Source of the DNA: Dyadobacter sp. SG02
GTDB taxonomy: Bacteria > Bacteroidota > Bacteroidia > Cytophagales > Spirosomataceae
Length of the DNA stretch: 64,000 nucleotides
NCBI RefSeq assembly: GCF_900109045.1
Contig: NZ_FNYL01000006.1
Span: 372,001 to 436,000, forward strand
Direction of reading: 5' to 3'
A program made the translations under genes and the position numbers. Shown piece after piece: positions 49,299 through 58,472 of the stretch (the stretch's first letter is position 1; every line of letters starts with the position of its first letter). The notes under the pieces are model-generated. The model worked only from the letters and a program-made list of their open reading frames with translations, was not told where the DNA came from and did no database searches.

Positions 49299-50408
49299 AT
49301 GTTGAAGCAACTTTACCGGACATATGGTCTGGTTATATTGATCGGGATCATATTAAGCTGCCGTTACGCGGGGCCAGACCCGGTTGAGGGTGGACCTGAT
49401 ACGACGCTGCCCAACAAGCCGGATACGGTGATCATCGACACTATCCCGGCCAAAAACCCCGATTCTTCCCTCGCGAATACCGCCCGCTTCGGCACCGACA
49501 AGATTTTTACCGACGTCAGCCTGAAAACAAGCAAAGGCATTTTTGACACGGCGGCCGATTACCGCGGGAAGGCCACGGTGCTGAACTACGAGTTCGTCGC
49601 TCCGGACAAAGATCCCCTGCAATACCGGCCTTTTGTGCTGATGGTGCATGAAGGCGCATTCCTGTTCGGGGATCTGGAGAATGAAATGGGACTGGCACGC
49701 GGGCTCGCACAACGCGGGTACGCGGCGGCGGCGATCAATTACCGGCTGGGGTTCGATGGTGCCAATCAATCTTTTGCATGCGGCAGTAATGCCCAGGAAG
49801 CGGTACGCGCCGTGTACCGGGCCGTGCAGGACACTTATACTGCGCTCCATTATTTTGTGGACCGCGCCGAGCAGTTCGGCATCGATACGCGGCAGATCAT
49901 GCTGGCGGGCAGCAGCGCGGGAGCGATTACCGTCTCCGCGCTGGTATATATGAATGAGGCCGATTTCGAGGCACTTGCGCCAGGTATCACCAAAGCATTG
50001 GGCCGCCTCGACCCGCAGGCCGAAAACAGTCCTTTCCGGGTGCGGGCGCTGCTCACGCAAACGGGTTACGGGATATTCAGAAGCGAGTTCATCAATGCAT
50101 CGAATGCCATGCCTACGGTCTTTTTCCAGCGGATAGGAGATAATGTGCTGCCGTATTACGGAGGTACATTTCTTTCGTGCCCCACATATCCCGGAATGGT
50201 AGGGGCGAGAGTGGCTGCGGATCAGCTGAAAAAGTTTAAAATGCCTTTGGAGCTGAACTATGAAAACCTGGATGGGCATCGGTTGAGCTATCCCGAGGAA
50301 TATGTCGTGGGCCGCTACGCCGGTTTCATGAAACGGCTCTGGTCGCAGAACCCCCGGCAGATCACCAACAATGCCTACAAGACGGTAGAGGACGTTAAAC
50401 TGCGGTAA
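49299..50408 (+). CDS. Alpha/beta hydrolase (carboxylesterase-like) lipoprotein
   Basis: A 369-residue serine hydrolase. The signal peptide ends at a lipobox (IILSC, Cys21), followed by a Pro/Asp-rich linker to about residue 60. The hydrolase domain has MVHEGAFLFGDLEN at the oxyanion position (HxGAF in place of HGGG), YAAAAINYRLGF, and the nucleophile elbow AGSSAGAI, with a late LDGHRLSYP His. This resembles carboxylesterase/lipase family members acting on esters, here probably at the outer membrane. It converges with the acyltransferase gene (2 bp apart). Substrate unknown. Confidence 0.88.
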   Translation: MLKQLYRTYGLVILIGIILSCRYAGPDPVEGGPDTTLPNKPDTVIIDTIPAKNPDSSLANTARFGTDKIFTDVSLKTSKGIFDTAADYRGKATVLNYEFVAPDKDPLQYRPFVLMVHEGAFLFGDLENEMGLARGLAQRGYAAAAINYRLGFDGANQSFACGSNAQEAVRAVYRAVQDTYTALHYFVDRAEQFGIDTRQIMLAGSSAGAITVSALVYMNEADFEALAPGITKALGRLDPQAENSPFRVRALLTQTGYGIFRSEFINASNAMPTVFFQRIGDNVLPYYGGTFLSCPTYPGMVGARVAADQLKKFKMPLELNYENLDGHRLSYPEEYVVGRYAGFMKRLWSQNPRQITNNAYKTVEDVKLR

Positions 50409-50409
50409 A

Positions 50410-51561
50410 CTAGCTGCCGGCGTGTTCCTTCACCGGTACCCTTTTACTTTCACGGAGCCATTGGCCGAAAAAAGAAGTGAGTTTTAGCTCAATATATTCG
50501 TAAGATAGCCGCGAAGCAATGAGTGTCAGGGCTAATGAGAGTAAAAACATGGCTGTGCCTTCGCCGTAAACCGGAAAGCCCAGCTTGCGGAACAGGAAGC
50601 CCAATCCGACGACCACCGGGACATGCAGCAGATAGATCGAAAACGACATATCGCCGAGACCGACCAGCCACGACGGAAATTCGCGAATGCGTTCCTGGTA
50701 ATGAAACACGAATACGGCAAAAATCGCCGAAGAGCCTAATCCCCATTCCAGCGGCCCGAAACCACCCAGGAAGCCGGAAAGAAATTGCCAGATGGCCAGG
50801 CAAAGGAGCGTAGGCGCCACCATTTTCAATGCAAGAAAAGCACGTATGCGCTTATGCCATGCATCGTGGTAATAGGCCAGTCCGAGAAATACCCCGCATA
50901 CGAAGTTCCAGATGATCGGGTTGGTCACCATATTGAGGTAAGGGGCGCCCAGATCCTGCATTTTATCGGCTTTCAAAGTAAAAGCATTATAATAGATTGG
51001 AATGCCTACCAGCGTGACTGCGATCATCAGAAAGAATGCGTACCAGCGGAGCCGCGCGAAGAACATGGAAACGGATATCAAAAGGTAAAAATAGATCTCA
51101 TAGTTCAGGCTCCACCCGACATTCAGCGTTGCATAACCGTAAAACGGGGCCGGCGTATTGGATAGGGGAATAAACAGCAGGCTTCGCAAAAGCTCGGAGG
51201 GCCATTCGGGGTTAGGTGTGATCCGGCTGTGGAGCAGGCAATAGCCTAATGTAATCACCGCGTATGCAGGCCAGATACGGATCAGCCGTTTGGCTGTAAA
51301 GCGGAAAATGTTTTGCCCCGATGGCGCGGCATTGCGGGTGATGTACACCATAATGAAGCCGCTGATCACAAAGAAAAGGCTTACTCCGGCCGGTCCCGAT
51401 CCAGCGATAAAATCGATCTCTTTCCGGAATGCGGCGTCCGCGGGTATCACTTCTTTTAAATGATAAACCGTGACGTACAATGCGGCAATGCCCCTCAGAA
51501 CCTGGATACTGTTCAATTTGGATTCACGAGTGACGCGGCCCGCGCCTTGTTCCTGTACCAT
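50410..51561 (-). CDS. Acyltransferase-3 family membrane protein
   Basis: A 383-residue integral membrane O-acyltransferase (OafA/NodX type) with about ten membrane segments. The N-terminal signature NSIQVLRGIAALYVTVYHL has the catalytic-site His, and VSLFFVISGFIMVYI with the SGF motif follows. These proteins transfer acyl groups, often acetyl, to surface polysaccharide or lipid. No partner glycosyltransferase is adjacent. The gene ends 2 bp from the convergent hydrolase gene. Confidence 0.92.
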   Translation of the reverse strand: MVQEQGAGRVTRESKLNSIQVLRGIAALYVTVYHLKEVIPADAAFRKEIDFIAGSGPAGVSLFFVISGFIMVYITRNAAPSGQNIFRFTAKRLIRIWPAYAVITLGYCLLHSRITPNPEWPSELLRSLLFIPLSNTPAPFYGYATLNVGWSLNYEIYFYLLISVSMFFARLRWYAFFLMIAVTLVGIPIYYNAFTLKADKMQDLGAPYLNMVTNPIIWNFVCGVFLGLAYYHDAWHKRIRAFLALKMVAPTLLCLAIWQFLSGFLGGFGPLEWGLGSSAIFAVFVFHYQERIREFPSWLVGLGDMSFSIYLLHVPVVVGLGFLFRKLGFPVYGEGTAMFLLSLALTLIASRLSYEYIELKLTSFFGQWLRESKRVPVKEHAGS

Positions 51562-51745
51562 TCGGATAAGAATTGGTGAGTTATTTAAGCGTTATTTAAT
51601 ACTTTGACACCGAAATAGGCAAAACCGTGTCGGGGCAGGAAAGATAACGAAAAGTGTTTTTTTTCTTCACAATTAGTAAATATCGGTATACCTGACACGG
51701 CACAGTTTTTTGTTCAACGAAAAACAGAACGTTAAATAGCGGTTT

Positions 51746-52174
51746 ATGGCACAGGAGCTTACAGTCACCCGAAAAATTACCATTGAAGCACCTGTCGCAA
51801 AGGTGTGGGAAGTATTGATCGCGCCCAAGTATATCAGGCAATGGGATGATCTGCCTAATGATTTCGAAGACTACTATCTCGAATTGGGCAAGGTAATCGA
51901 CTGGTCCGGCATGACGAGGCTCGTCGTCACGGGTTACGAACCGAACGAGCTGCTCGTCTTTTCGCTGTACGTATCGAAATGGGAGCAATCCCCTTCGCAT
52001 TACGACATCGGTTACCGTTACCGGCTCGCGGAGGTGGAGGCCGGAACACTTCTGGAACTGGAAATCGGCGATTTTTCCGTACTGCCCGACGGGCGGGATT
52101 ATTATGCCTCGTCGGAGGAGTTCGCCGGAACGGCTTTGGAAAAAATCAAAAATTTGTCGGAAAACCGGGTTTAA
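51746..52174 (+). CDS. SRPBCC (AHSA1-like) domain protein
   Basis: A 142-residue START-fold protein. It opens LTVTRKITIEAPVAKVWEVLIAPKYIRQWDDLP, the usual beta-strand and first helix of AHSA1-like SRPBCC proteins, and ends with the long C-terminal helix (SSEEFAGTALEKIKNLSEN). The fold forms a hydrophobic pocket; members bind lipids, polyketides or act as Hsp90 co-chaperone-like proteins. No signal peptide. The MerR gene starts 41 bp downstream with its own -7 box. Confidence 0.9.
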   Translation: MAQELTVTRKITIEAPVAKVWEVLIAPKYIRQWDDLPNDFEDYYLELGKVIDWSGMTRLVVTGYEPNELLVFSLYVSKWEQSPSHYDIGYRYRLAEVEAGTLLELEIGDFSVLPDGRDYYASSEEFAGTALEKIKNLSENRV

Positions 52175-52187
52175 CAGCGAGCGCGAT

Positions 52188-52195
52188 TATCTTTG
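52188..52195 (+). promoter_or_regulatory. -7 box TATCTTTG of the merR gene
   Basis: Perfect TAnnTTTG, 19 bp before the ATG at 52215 and just after the SRPBCC stop. The transcript leader would be only about 12-14 nt. Confidence 0.6.
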
Positions 52196-52214
52196 TAATA
52201 TCCGCTTTGAACCT

Positions 52215-52526
52215 ATGGAACCGAATACCAAATTATATTACGACACCAACGAGGTTGCTGAAATGGTGGGCTGCGAGCCTTCCGCACTGCGCTTCTGGGA
52301 AAAGAAATTTCCGCAGCTCAACCCCAAGCGCGATTCGCGCAACCGACGGCGCTATACCGAGCGCGACATCGAGATCATCCGCAAGATCATGAACCAGCGC
52401 GACAAGCAGGGGCGTACCATCAAAGGCACGCGGGAGCAACTGCGTCGCAAGGAGGAATCCCAGCTGCTGATCCAGCGTTTGCTGCGGGTGCGGAAGTTTT
52501 TGACAGATATTCAGGAGGTACTATAA
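52215..52526 (+). CDS. MerR family transcriptional regulator
   Basis: A 103-residue regulator with the MerR winged helix at its N-terminus (LYYDTNEVAEMVGCEPSALRFWEKKFPQLNPKRDSRNRRRYTERDIEIIRKI) and a short basic helix to the end. There is no effector domain with metal cysteines, as is common for the short MerR proteins of Bacteroidota. The ATG at 52215 is chosen since the earlier in-frame ATG at 52104 overlaps the SRPBCC gene and the -7 box. Its stop overlaps the peptidase start by one base (TAATG), so the two are coupled. Confidence 0.92.
   Translation: MEPNTKLYYDTNEVAEMVGCEPSALRFWEKKFPQLNPKRDSRNRRRYTERDIEIIRKIMNQRDKQGRTIKGTREQLRRKEESQLLIQRLLRVRKFLTDIQEVL
52513..52519 (+). promoter_or_regulatory. 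Strong Shine-Dalgarno sequence before the M28 peptidase gene
   Basis: AGGAGGT, 6 bp before the ATG at 52526 and within the last codons of merR. Such strong sites are unusual in Bacteroidota, where most genes of this window have none. It supports the start and suggests active re-initiation after merR. Confidence 0.6.
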
Positions 52527-53749
52527 TGAAAAACATTTTCGCGGCCCTGCTCGCCCTCGCGTGCGCGTCCCACGCATTCGCACAACGGTTTCCGACTGCG
52601 CCTATCCGTAAACACATCGAATACCTCGCTTCCGACGATCTCGAAGGCCGCGGGACGGCGAGCCTCGGTGAAGTCCGGGCGGCCAATTACATTGCGGCGG
52701 CTTTCAAGGAAATCGGTCTGAAACCTGCCGGAACGAAAGGGTATTTCCAACCTTTCGAAGTTTCGTTTGCCATCGATGGCGAGGCGCACGATCTGACGGG
52801 CCGGAATGTGGTCGGGTTTCTGGACAATGGTGCCCCGAAAACCATCGTGATCGGCGCGCATTACGACCATTTGGGCAAGGGTTTCCAGGGTAGCTCACTT
52901 TCGCCCGACAGCAAGAATAAAATCCACAACGGTGCCGACGACAATGCTTCCGGAACCTCCGGCGTGCTGGAACTGGCGCGGTATTTCGCCGGAAACAATG
53001 TGAAAGAGAAGCATAATTACCTGTTTATCACATTTTCCGGAGAGGAGCTTGGGCTACTGGGTTCAAAGCATTTCGTGGAAAAGCCAACATTGCCGCTGAA
53101 CAGTTTCTCCGCTATGATCAATATGGATATGATCGGCCGGCTCGATGCGCAAAAGGGAATTATCGTTTCCGGTTGGGGAACGAGCAAGGTTTGGGGCAAA
53201 CTGATCCCGGGCCTGGCCAAACGCCAGAACTTGAAATATACCGTCGATTCATCGGGGGTAGGGGCTTCGGACCATACTTCGTTTTACCTCAAAAACATTC
53301 CCGTAGTGCAGTTCTTCACGGGCGGACACGGCGATTATCACAAAATTTCCGACGATCCGGACAAGATCAACTACGAAGGCGAAGCCGGCATCCTGACATT
53401 GATTTCCGAACTATTGGAAGGGCTTGACAAGGAAACAGCCGAACCGGAGTTCCTGACGGCCGGTAACCCGCATTCGGGCAACACGACCAGCAATTTCAAG
53501 GTAACGCTCGGCGTCATGCCGGATTACAGCTACACCGGCAAAGGTTTGAAGATCGACGGCGTATCCAAAGCACGCCCAGCCGAAAAAGCGGGCATATTAG
53601 CCGGTGACATCATCACCAAACTCGGCGGCGAACCGATCGGGACGATTTACGACTACATGGAAATCCTCGGGAAACACGAAAAAGGGCAAACCGTCGAGGC
53701 AGAATTGCAGCGCGGGGCGGAGACGAAGGTGGTTAGGGTGACGTTTTGA
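52526..53749 (+). CDS. M28 family zinc aminopeptidase with PDZ domain
   Basis: A 407-residue exported peptidase. The signal peptide (1-20, ending HAFAQ) is followed by a short N-terminal domain and the M28 catalytic domain: GAHYDHLGKG (zinc His and Asp), NGADDNASGTSGVLELAR (bridging Asp), FSGEELGLLGS (catalytic and zinc Glu), NMDMIGRL (Asp) and ASDHTSFY (His). A C-terminal PDZ domain (about 325-407, YTGKGLKIDGVSKARPAEKAGILAGDIITKLGG) may bind peptide ends. It should release N-terminal amino acids in the periplasm. Its TGA stop is the first triplet of an octanucleotide repeat. Confidence 0.95.
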   Translation: MKNIFAALLALACASHAFAQRFPTAPIRKHIEYLASDDLEGRGTASLGEVRAANYIAAAFKEIGLKPAGTKGYFQPFEVSFAIDGEAHDLTGRNVVGFLDNGAPKTIVIGAHYDHLGKGFQGSSLSPDSKNKIHNGADDNASGTSGVLELARYFAGNNVKEKHNYLFITFSGEELGLLGSKHFVEKPTLPLNSFSAMINMDMIGRLDAQKGIIVSGWGTSKVWGKLIPGLAKRQNLKYTVDSSGVGASDHTSFYLKNIPVVQFFTGGHGDYHKISDDPDKINYEGEAGILTLISELLEGLDKETAEPEFLTAGNPHSGNTTSNFKVTLGVMPDYSYTGKGLKIDGVSKARPAEKAGILAGDIITKLGGEPIGTIYDYMEILGKHEKGQTVEAELQRGAETKVVRVTF

Positions 53750-53910
53750 ATGATTGAATGATTGAATGATTGAATGATTGAATGATTGAATGATTGAATG
53801 TGTGAATTTTGAATGACCGAATGAATATTCTTGAATACTAGTTCGATCAAAACTCACCAGTTAAAATTATTCACGTTAAAATATTCACTCATTCACTCAT
53901 TCAAAATTCA
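53747..53910. repeat. TGAATGAT octanucleotide array and its inverted partner
   Basis: Six perfect TGAATGAT units (53747-53794) and a partial seventh start exactly at the TGA stop of the peptidase gene. Related TGAATG-type sequence continues to about 53825. On the other side, next to the convergent phosphodiesterase gene, the same motif appears in inverse orientation (ATTCACTC repeated at 53883-53898). A 14-bp exact inverted repeat, TGAATTTTGAATGA, lies at 53803-53816 and 53897-53910. Both genes thus end in a TGA that opens a TGAAT repeat. The copy number is prone to slippage. Confidence 0.9.
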
Positions 53911-54423
53911 ATCATTAATTACCGCCCCCCGCTTCCCCAACTCAATCGCCTCCATCTGACTGATCAGCCCTTCGTGGAGGTTGAAGCGCAGTAATGTGCG
54001 GAATTTGTGGAATCCTTCACGTCCGGCTGCGCCGGGGTTGATGTATAGCATATTATTCAAAGACTTGTCGCGGATCACCCGGAGGATGTGGGAATGGCCG
54101 CAGACGAAGATATCGGGTGTATTCGATTTCAATGTGGGCATTACCTGCGGGTTGTAACGCGGAGGTGCACCGCCTATGTGCGTGATCCAGACCCGGAACC
54201 CTTCCACTTCGAAATGCAGGTTCTCATATGTGAGCGCGCGTACCTGAGGGGTATCTATATTTCCAAAAACAATACGGGTTGGCTTGAACGCCTGTAACTG
54301 GCTCACGATCTCCGGCGAGCCTATATCGCCTGCATGCCATATTTCGTCGCAGTTGGCAAAATGATCGAAAACGCGTTCATCCAGGTAGCCGTGTGTGTCC
54401 GATATTACTCCGATACTTTTCAT
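53908..54423 (-). CDS. YfcE/MJ0936-type metallophosphodiesterase
   Basis: A 171-residue cytoplasmic calcineurin-like phosphodiesterase. All metal motifs are present: GVISDTHGYLDE, IWHAGDIGS, FGNIDTPQVR (GN[HD] with Asp in place of His), ITHIGGAP and VCGHSHI. Members hydrolyse small phosphodiesters; the cellular substrate is unknown. The ATG at 54423 gives MKSIGVISDTHG directly; 11 upstream codons are excluded. It converges with the M28 peptidase gene across the TGAATGAT repeat. Confidence 0.94.
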   Translation of the reverse strand: MKSIGVISDTHGYLDERVFDHFANCDEIWHAGDIGSPEIVSQLQAFKPTRIVFGNIDTPQVRALTYENLHFEVEGFRVWITHIGGAPPRYNPQVMPTLKSNTPDIFVCGHSHILRVIRDKSLNNMLYINPGAAGREGFHKFRTLLRFNLHEGLISQMEAIELGKRGAVIND

Positions 54424-54704
54424 TTCAACACTAAAACAATAACAACTAAAGGGCAAATATGGTCAATGAAATCCAGCCGGAAAGAATTTAACAAAAAATT
54501 TATAGGATTAAAGTAACTTATATATACCAAAAGGACTACTTTCACAGTTGTAATTCTTAATAAAAGTTAAATAATTCTTAATTCTTTATAAAACCGGGTT
54601 TTAACTATATTTTTAGTTGTAAACTTGATTTGCATTGTCTATAATTGCAAAAATGTAGAACCTCAGTTACAAACCTCTACTCACATAACCACCATAAACT
54701 AGCC

Positions 54705-57506
54705 TTGAAAAAAATCCTACTTCTGTTATGGTTATGCCTTCCTATGCTTACTGCGCACGCGCAGACCGGAGGGCGATTTACATTAAAAGGGACCGTTACC
54801 GACACTTCCGGGACGGTATTGCCCGAAGCGACGATCATGTTGCTGTTACCCAAGGACTCCTCGCTCGTCAACTTCGGAAGGACCGCCAAAGATGGTTCGT
54901 TCGAAATGAAGAACCTCAAACGCGCCACCTACATTTTTAAGGTCTCCTATGTGGGGTATGTACCTTATCAGGAAGTGGTAAACCCGGAAAGTAAGGATGT
55001 AGTAGACATTGGCAAGGCCAAAATGAAGGTTTTGCAAAAGGAATTGTACGAAGTGGTGATCAAAACCGCCCGCGCGCCGTTGAGCATACGGGGCGATACG
55101 GTGGAGTTTGACGCTAAGGCATTTAAAGTACCGCCGGGTTCTTCGGTGGAAGACCTACTTCGCAAGCTCCCGGGCGTGCAGGTGGACGGCGACGGTAACA
55201 TCCGCGCACAGGGCGAGGAGATCAAACGTGTAACGGTAGACGGTAAGCGCTTTTTCGGCGACGATCCGAAGATGGCGACCAAGAACCTCCCGGCGGAGGC
55301 GATCAATAAAGTGCAGGTTTTCAATGGCAAAACGGAACAGGCCAAAGCCACCGGTGTGGACGATGGCAAGCGCGAAAAGACCTTGAACCTGGAATTGAAG
55401 GACAGTCACAAAAAGGGCGGTTTCGGTAAAGCCGTTGCAGGCGTGGGAACGGATTCACGGCTCGAAGGGAAGGTGAGCTACAACCGTTTCGACGACAAAC
55501 AGCAGTTTGCCGTGCTGGGTTTCGGGAACAATACCAACCAGTCGGGCATTGCGCGGAACGATTACCAGGATTTCAAAGGCAGCCAGTCGTTCAACTGGGG
55601 CGACGATGGTGATTTCGGTTTCAGCAGCGGGCGCTACTATGGTGGCGACGACATTACGATCCAGCCAAACTGGGGTGGCCAGGGCTCCGAAGGTTTTACC
55701 AAAAACTTTGCGGGCGGAGCCAATTACAACTTCGATACCAAGAAAACCAAGCTGAGTACCAGCTATTTCTATAATTCGACGCGCTCGATTACCGATGTAC
55801 AAACCAGTTCGGAAAACTTCCTGACAAACAACGATTCCTACCTGACCGACGGGAAGAACAAAACACTCGGATTTACAGGTAACCATCGCCCCGCATTCCG
55901 TTTCGAGCATAATATCGACTCGCTCAATACGCTCATCCTGATTAGTAACTCGCGGATCAATTCGGGAGACAACGAGTATTCGAGCGAGACGAGGTCTTAC
56001 CGTAATGAGAATATGCTGACCAACCGGTCGGACGTGAATAACCTGAGCGATTACAACTCATTTGCAATGGCCAACCTGCTGTTGTACCGTCACAAATTCA
56101 AGAAAAAGGGACGGAACTTTGCCGCCAGCGTGGGTTATAATATTAATAATTCGGATGAGGACCGTCGCCAGAACTCGGTAAACCTCTTCTTGCAGGATTC
56201 TACCAAGAACAGCGTGATCAACCAGTTGCAGCAAACCGAAAGTACCCGCGGGAATTTCAAAGGCAGCCTGTCATATGTCGAGCCTTTTGCCAAAAAGTTT
56301 TTCTGGGAGACGTTTTACAATTACAGCATGCGGAAAGACAAGGTCGACAGGGATGTTTTCGATGTCGAAGGAACTGTGGACAAGGTGAATCCATTCCTGA
56401 CACGCTATTATACCAACGACTTTACCTTTAACCGCCTTGGAACGAGCGTGCGTTATTCGCACAAGGGCCTGAACCTGGCGCTGGGACTTGCGGGCGTACA
56501 ATTTGAGTTGAAAGGCAAGTTCGCCCTCGACGAATCGCAGACGAATATGACCCGCGTCGACCGGACATTCAAAAAGCTGGTACCGAACGTTTCATTGAAT
56601 TACAGCCTGAAGAACAACAAATACCTCTATGCGGAATACGGCCTGAATGTACGTGAGCCGTCGATCACCGACCTGCAACCGATCGTCGATAACAGCAACC
56701 CGCTTTATATCGTGGAAGGTAACCCCGACCTGATCCCGCAAACTACGCACAATGTGTATGGTGGATTCCAGATGTTCAACCCGGCGAGCTTCACCAACTT
56801 GTACATCAATGCGTTCTATAACTATAATGAGGATCAGATCGTGTACAACCGGACGATCAGCGAGGACCTGGTGACAACTACCAAGCCCATGAACATCAGC
56901 GGCGGGAACAACTACGGTACCTACATCGGGTTCGGGTTCCCGTTGAAGAAAACGAAGGCGACATTTGGTGTAAATACAGGTATTAACTTCAGTAATAACC
57001 TGACTTATATTAACAATGTCAAAAATGAAACGAAAACGGACGGGTACAACTTCGGTGCGCGTCTGGATCTGACGCCGAGCGATGTGTTCACGCTTTATAC
57101 CAATGCAAACTGGAATATCAGCGACACTAAGTATTCCATCAATACCAGTCAGAACCAGAAGATCCTTAATGCGAACTATAATGCCGACATGAATATCAAG
57201 ATGCCGAAAGAGATCTATTTCAACGGCCGCCTCAATTACCGGACTTTCAAAAACGACCAGTTCGGCTTCAACCAGCAGGTGCCGATCCTGACCCTTTCAG
57301 TTTATAAATTGATACTTAAAAACAAAAAGGGCGAAATTCGCCTTACTGCCAACGACGTTTTCAAAAGAAACCTGGGTATCACTCAGAATGCTAACCAGAA
57401 TTATTACTCGGAACGTCGTGTGGCGACATTGTCGCGGTATTTCATGCTGAGCTTTACCTACAATATGAGGGGGATGACGGCTTCTGTAAAGCGTTCCGGA
57501 TTTTAA
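54705..57506 (+). CDS. TonB-dependent receptor-like outer-membrane protein (OMP_b-brl_3)
   Basis: A 933-residue outer-membrane protein. A TTG start at 54705 precedes a good signal peptide (KKILLLLWLCLPMLTAHAQ); no ATG is suitably placed. A CarboxypepD_reg-like domain (about 25-110, FTLKGTVTDTSGTVLPEATIMLL) and a plug-like domain (about 115-225, SVEDLLRKLPGVQVDGDGNI, GKRFFGDDPKMATKNLPAEAINKVQVF) precede a long Asn/Tyr-rich beta barrel. It lacks the SusC signature and has no SusD partner, so it belongs to the group often paired with GLPGLI proteins, as here (22 bp downstream). The 281 bp upstream are AT-rich and contain no recognised gene. Confidence 0.9.
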   Translation: MKKILLLLWLCLPMLTAHAQTGGRFTLKGTVTDTSGTVLPEATIMLLLPKDSSLVNFGRTAKDGSFEMKNLKRATYIFKVSYVGYVPYQEVVNPESKDVVDIGKAKMKVLQKELYEVVIKTARAPLSIRGDTVEFDAKAFKVPPGSSVEDLLRKLPGVQVDGDGNIRAQGEEIKRVTVDGKRFFGDDPKMATKNLPAEAINKVQVFNGKTEQAKATGVDDGKREKTLNLELKDSHKKGGFGKAVAGVGTDSRLEGKVSYNRFDDKQQFAVLGFGNNTNQSGIARNDYQDFKGSQSFNWGDDGDFGFSSGRYYGGDDITIQPNWGGQGSEGFTKNFAGGANYNFDTKKTKLSTSYFYNSTRSITDVQTSSENFLTNNDSYLTDGKNKTLGFTGNHRPAFRFEHNIDSLNTLILISNSRINSGDNEYSSETRSYRNENMLTNRSDVNNLSDYNSFAMANLLLYRHKFKKKGRNFAASVGYNINNSDEDRRQNSVNLFLQDSTKNSVINQLQQTESTRGNFKGSLSYVEPFAKKFFWETFYNYSMRKDKVDRDVFDVEGTVDKVNPFLTRYYTNDFTFNRLGTSVRYSHKGLNLALGLAGVQFELKGKFALDESQTNMTRVDRTFKKLVPNVSLNYSLKNNKYLYAEYGLNVREPSITDLQPIVDNSNPLYIVEGNPDLIPQTTHNVYGGFQMFNPASFTNLYINAFYNYNEDQIVYNRTISEDLVTTTKPMNISGGNNYGTYIGFGFPLKKTKATFGVNTGINFSNNLTYINNVKNETKTDGYNFGARLDLTPSDVFTLYTNANWNISDTKYSINTSQNQKILNANYNADMNIKMPKEIYFNGRLNYRTFKNDQFGFNQQVPILTLSVYKLILKNKKGEIRLTANDVFKRNLGITQNANQNYYSERRVATLSRYFMLSFTYNMRGMTASVKRSGF

Positions 57507-57528
57507 CATTACCTACATCACTGAAACA

Positions 57529-58275
57529 ATGAGAGCAATTAGAATATTGATTATCCTTTTGGCGACCTCCGCGCCGCTTTTGGCACAGAACCTGGAAGGG
57601 GAGATTACCTACGAAAGAGTATATCACTGGACGAAAATCTATTCGCGGCTGAGCTACCTGAGCAATGAAGAGAAAGACCGGATCAAACAAACGTGGGGCA
57701 ACGACGATGAATACAAGCAGAAAATGACGCTCTTTTTTAACGAAAAGCAGAGTTATTACAGCTATCCGAAAGTGGAGGAGAATGAAGGCGGCTGGTCATG
57801 GACAAAAACTGATTATAAGATCTACCGTAATTTCGAAAAGGAAAAGCGGACGGATATCATCGGTATGCTTGGCAAAACTTACATCGTGGAAGATTCACTG
57901 AAGGCGCCTTCCTGGAAAGTAATGAACAAAATCAAGGAGGTGGCAGGCCGGATGTGTATGATGGCCGTGACCGAAGACACGATCAAAGGTCAGAAGATCA
58001 CCGCATGGTTTGCCAACGATCTCGCGGTTTCGGGCGGGCCCGAGCTTTATTCTGGCTTGCCGGGCATGATCCTCGAACTCGAAATTAATGACGGCGAGAT
58101 CGTGGTGTCGGCAACGGAAATTAAATTGAAGCCGGTGGCGGAAGAGGATATCAGTCTGCCCAAAAAGTTGAAAGGGCGCAAGATCGATAACAAACAATAC
58201 CAGGAGCTTATTGCAAGCCACATCCGAGATAGTATTAAAGCACACCGGAATCCATTTTGGGCGATGCCATACTAG
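57529..58275 (+). CDS. GLPGLI family protein
   Basis: A 248-residue exported protein. The signal peptide (1-20, ending PLLAQ) is followed by GEITYERVY, a typical first strand of the family, and the name-giving motif appears as YSGLPGMILELEIND. GLPGLI proteins are found almost only in Bacteroidota beside TonB-dependent receptors or peptidases; their function is unknown. It lies 22 bp after the receptor gene, and a strong terminator follows, so the pair forms one operon. Confidence 0.93.
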   Translation: MRAIRILIILLATSAPLLAQNLEGEITYERVYHWTKIYSRLSYLSNEEKDRIKQTWGNDDEYKQKMTLFFNEKQSYYSYPKVEENEGGWSWTKTDYKIYRNFEKEKRTDIIGMLGKTYIVEDSLKAPSWKVMNKIKEVAGRMCMMAVTEDTIKGQKITAWFANDLAVSGGPELYSGLPGMILELEINDGEIVVSATEIKLKPVAEEDISLPKKLKGRKIDNKQYQELIASHIRDSIKAHRNPFWAMPY

Positions 58276-58298
58276 CTAATATCCTATATTACATTGTG

Positions 58299-58338
58299 AA
58301 AAAGGGAAAATGTCTCTGGGACATTGTTCCCTTTTTTT
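58299..58338 (+). terminator. Intrinsic terminator after the receptor-GLPGLI operon
   Basis: Two stacked stems, AATGTC/GACATT and outer AAAAAGGGAA/TTCCCTTTTT with one bulged G, a 5-nt loop, and seven T. The symmetric A and T runs mean that it could also work leftward. Confidence 0.92.
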
Positions 58339-58472
58339 GTAATTTCGCGTTTTGAAAGCACCCCGGGCGGCGACTTTAATTGTTTGTGGCTCGATTATTG
58401 ATAGCGATCAGTGTAGTTACCAAATGTTTTACTTAACAGTGTTTATCTATTTTTAACAACCCTAAGACGATT

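Noticed and set aside
51625..51700. Inverted repeat CCGTGTC / GACACGG upstream of the SRPBCC gene
   Set aside because: The arms are 62 bp apart and only 7 bp long; likely chance.
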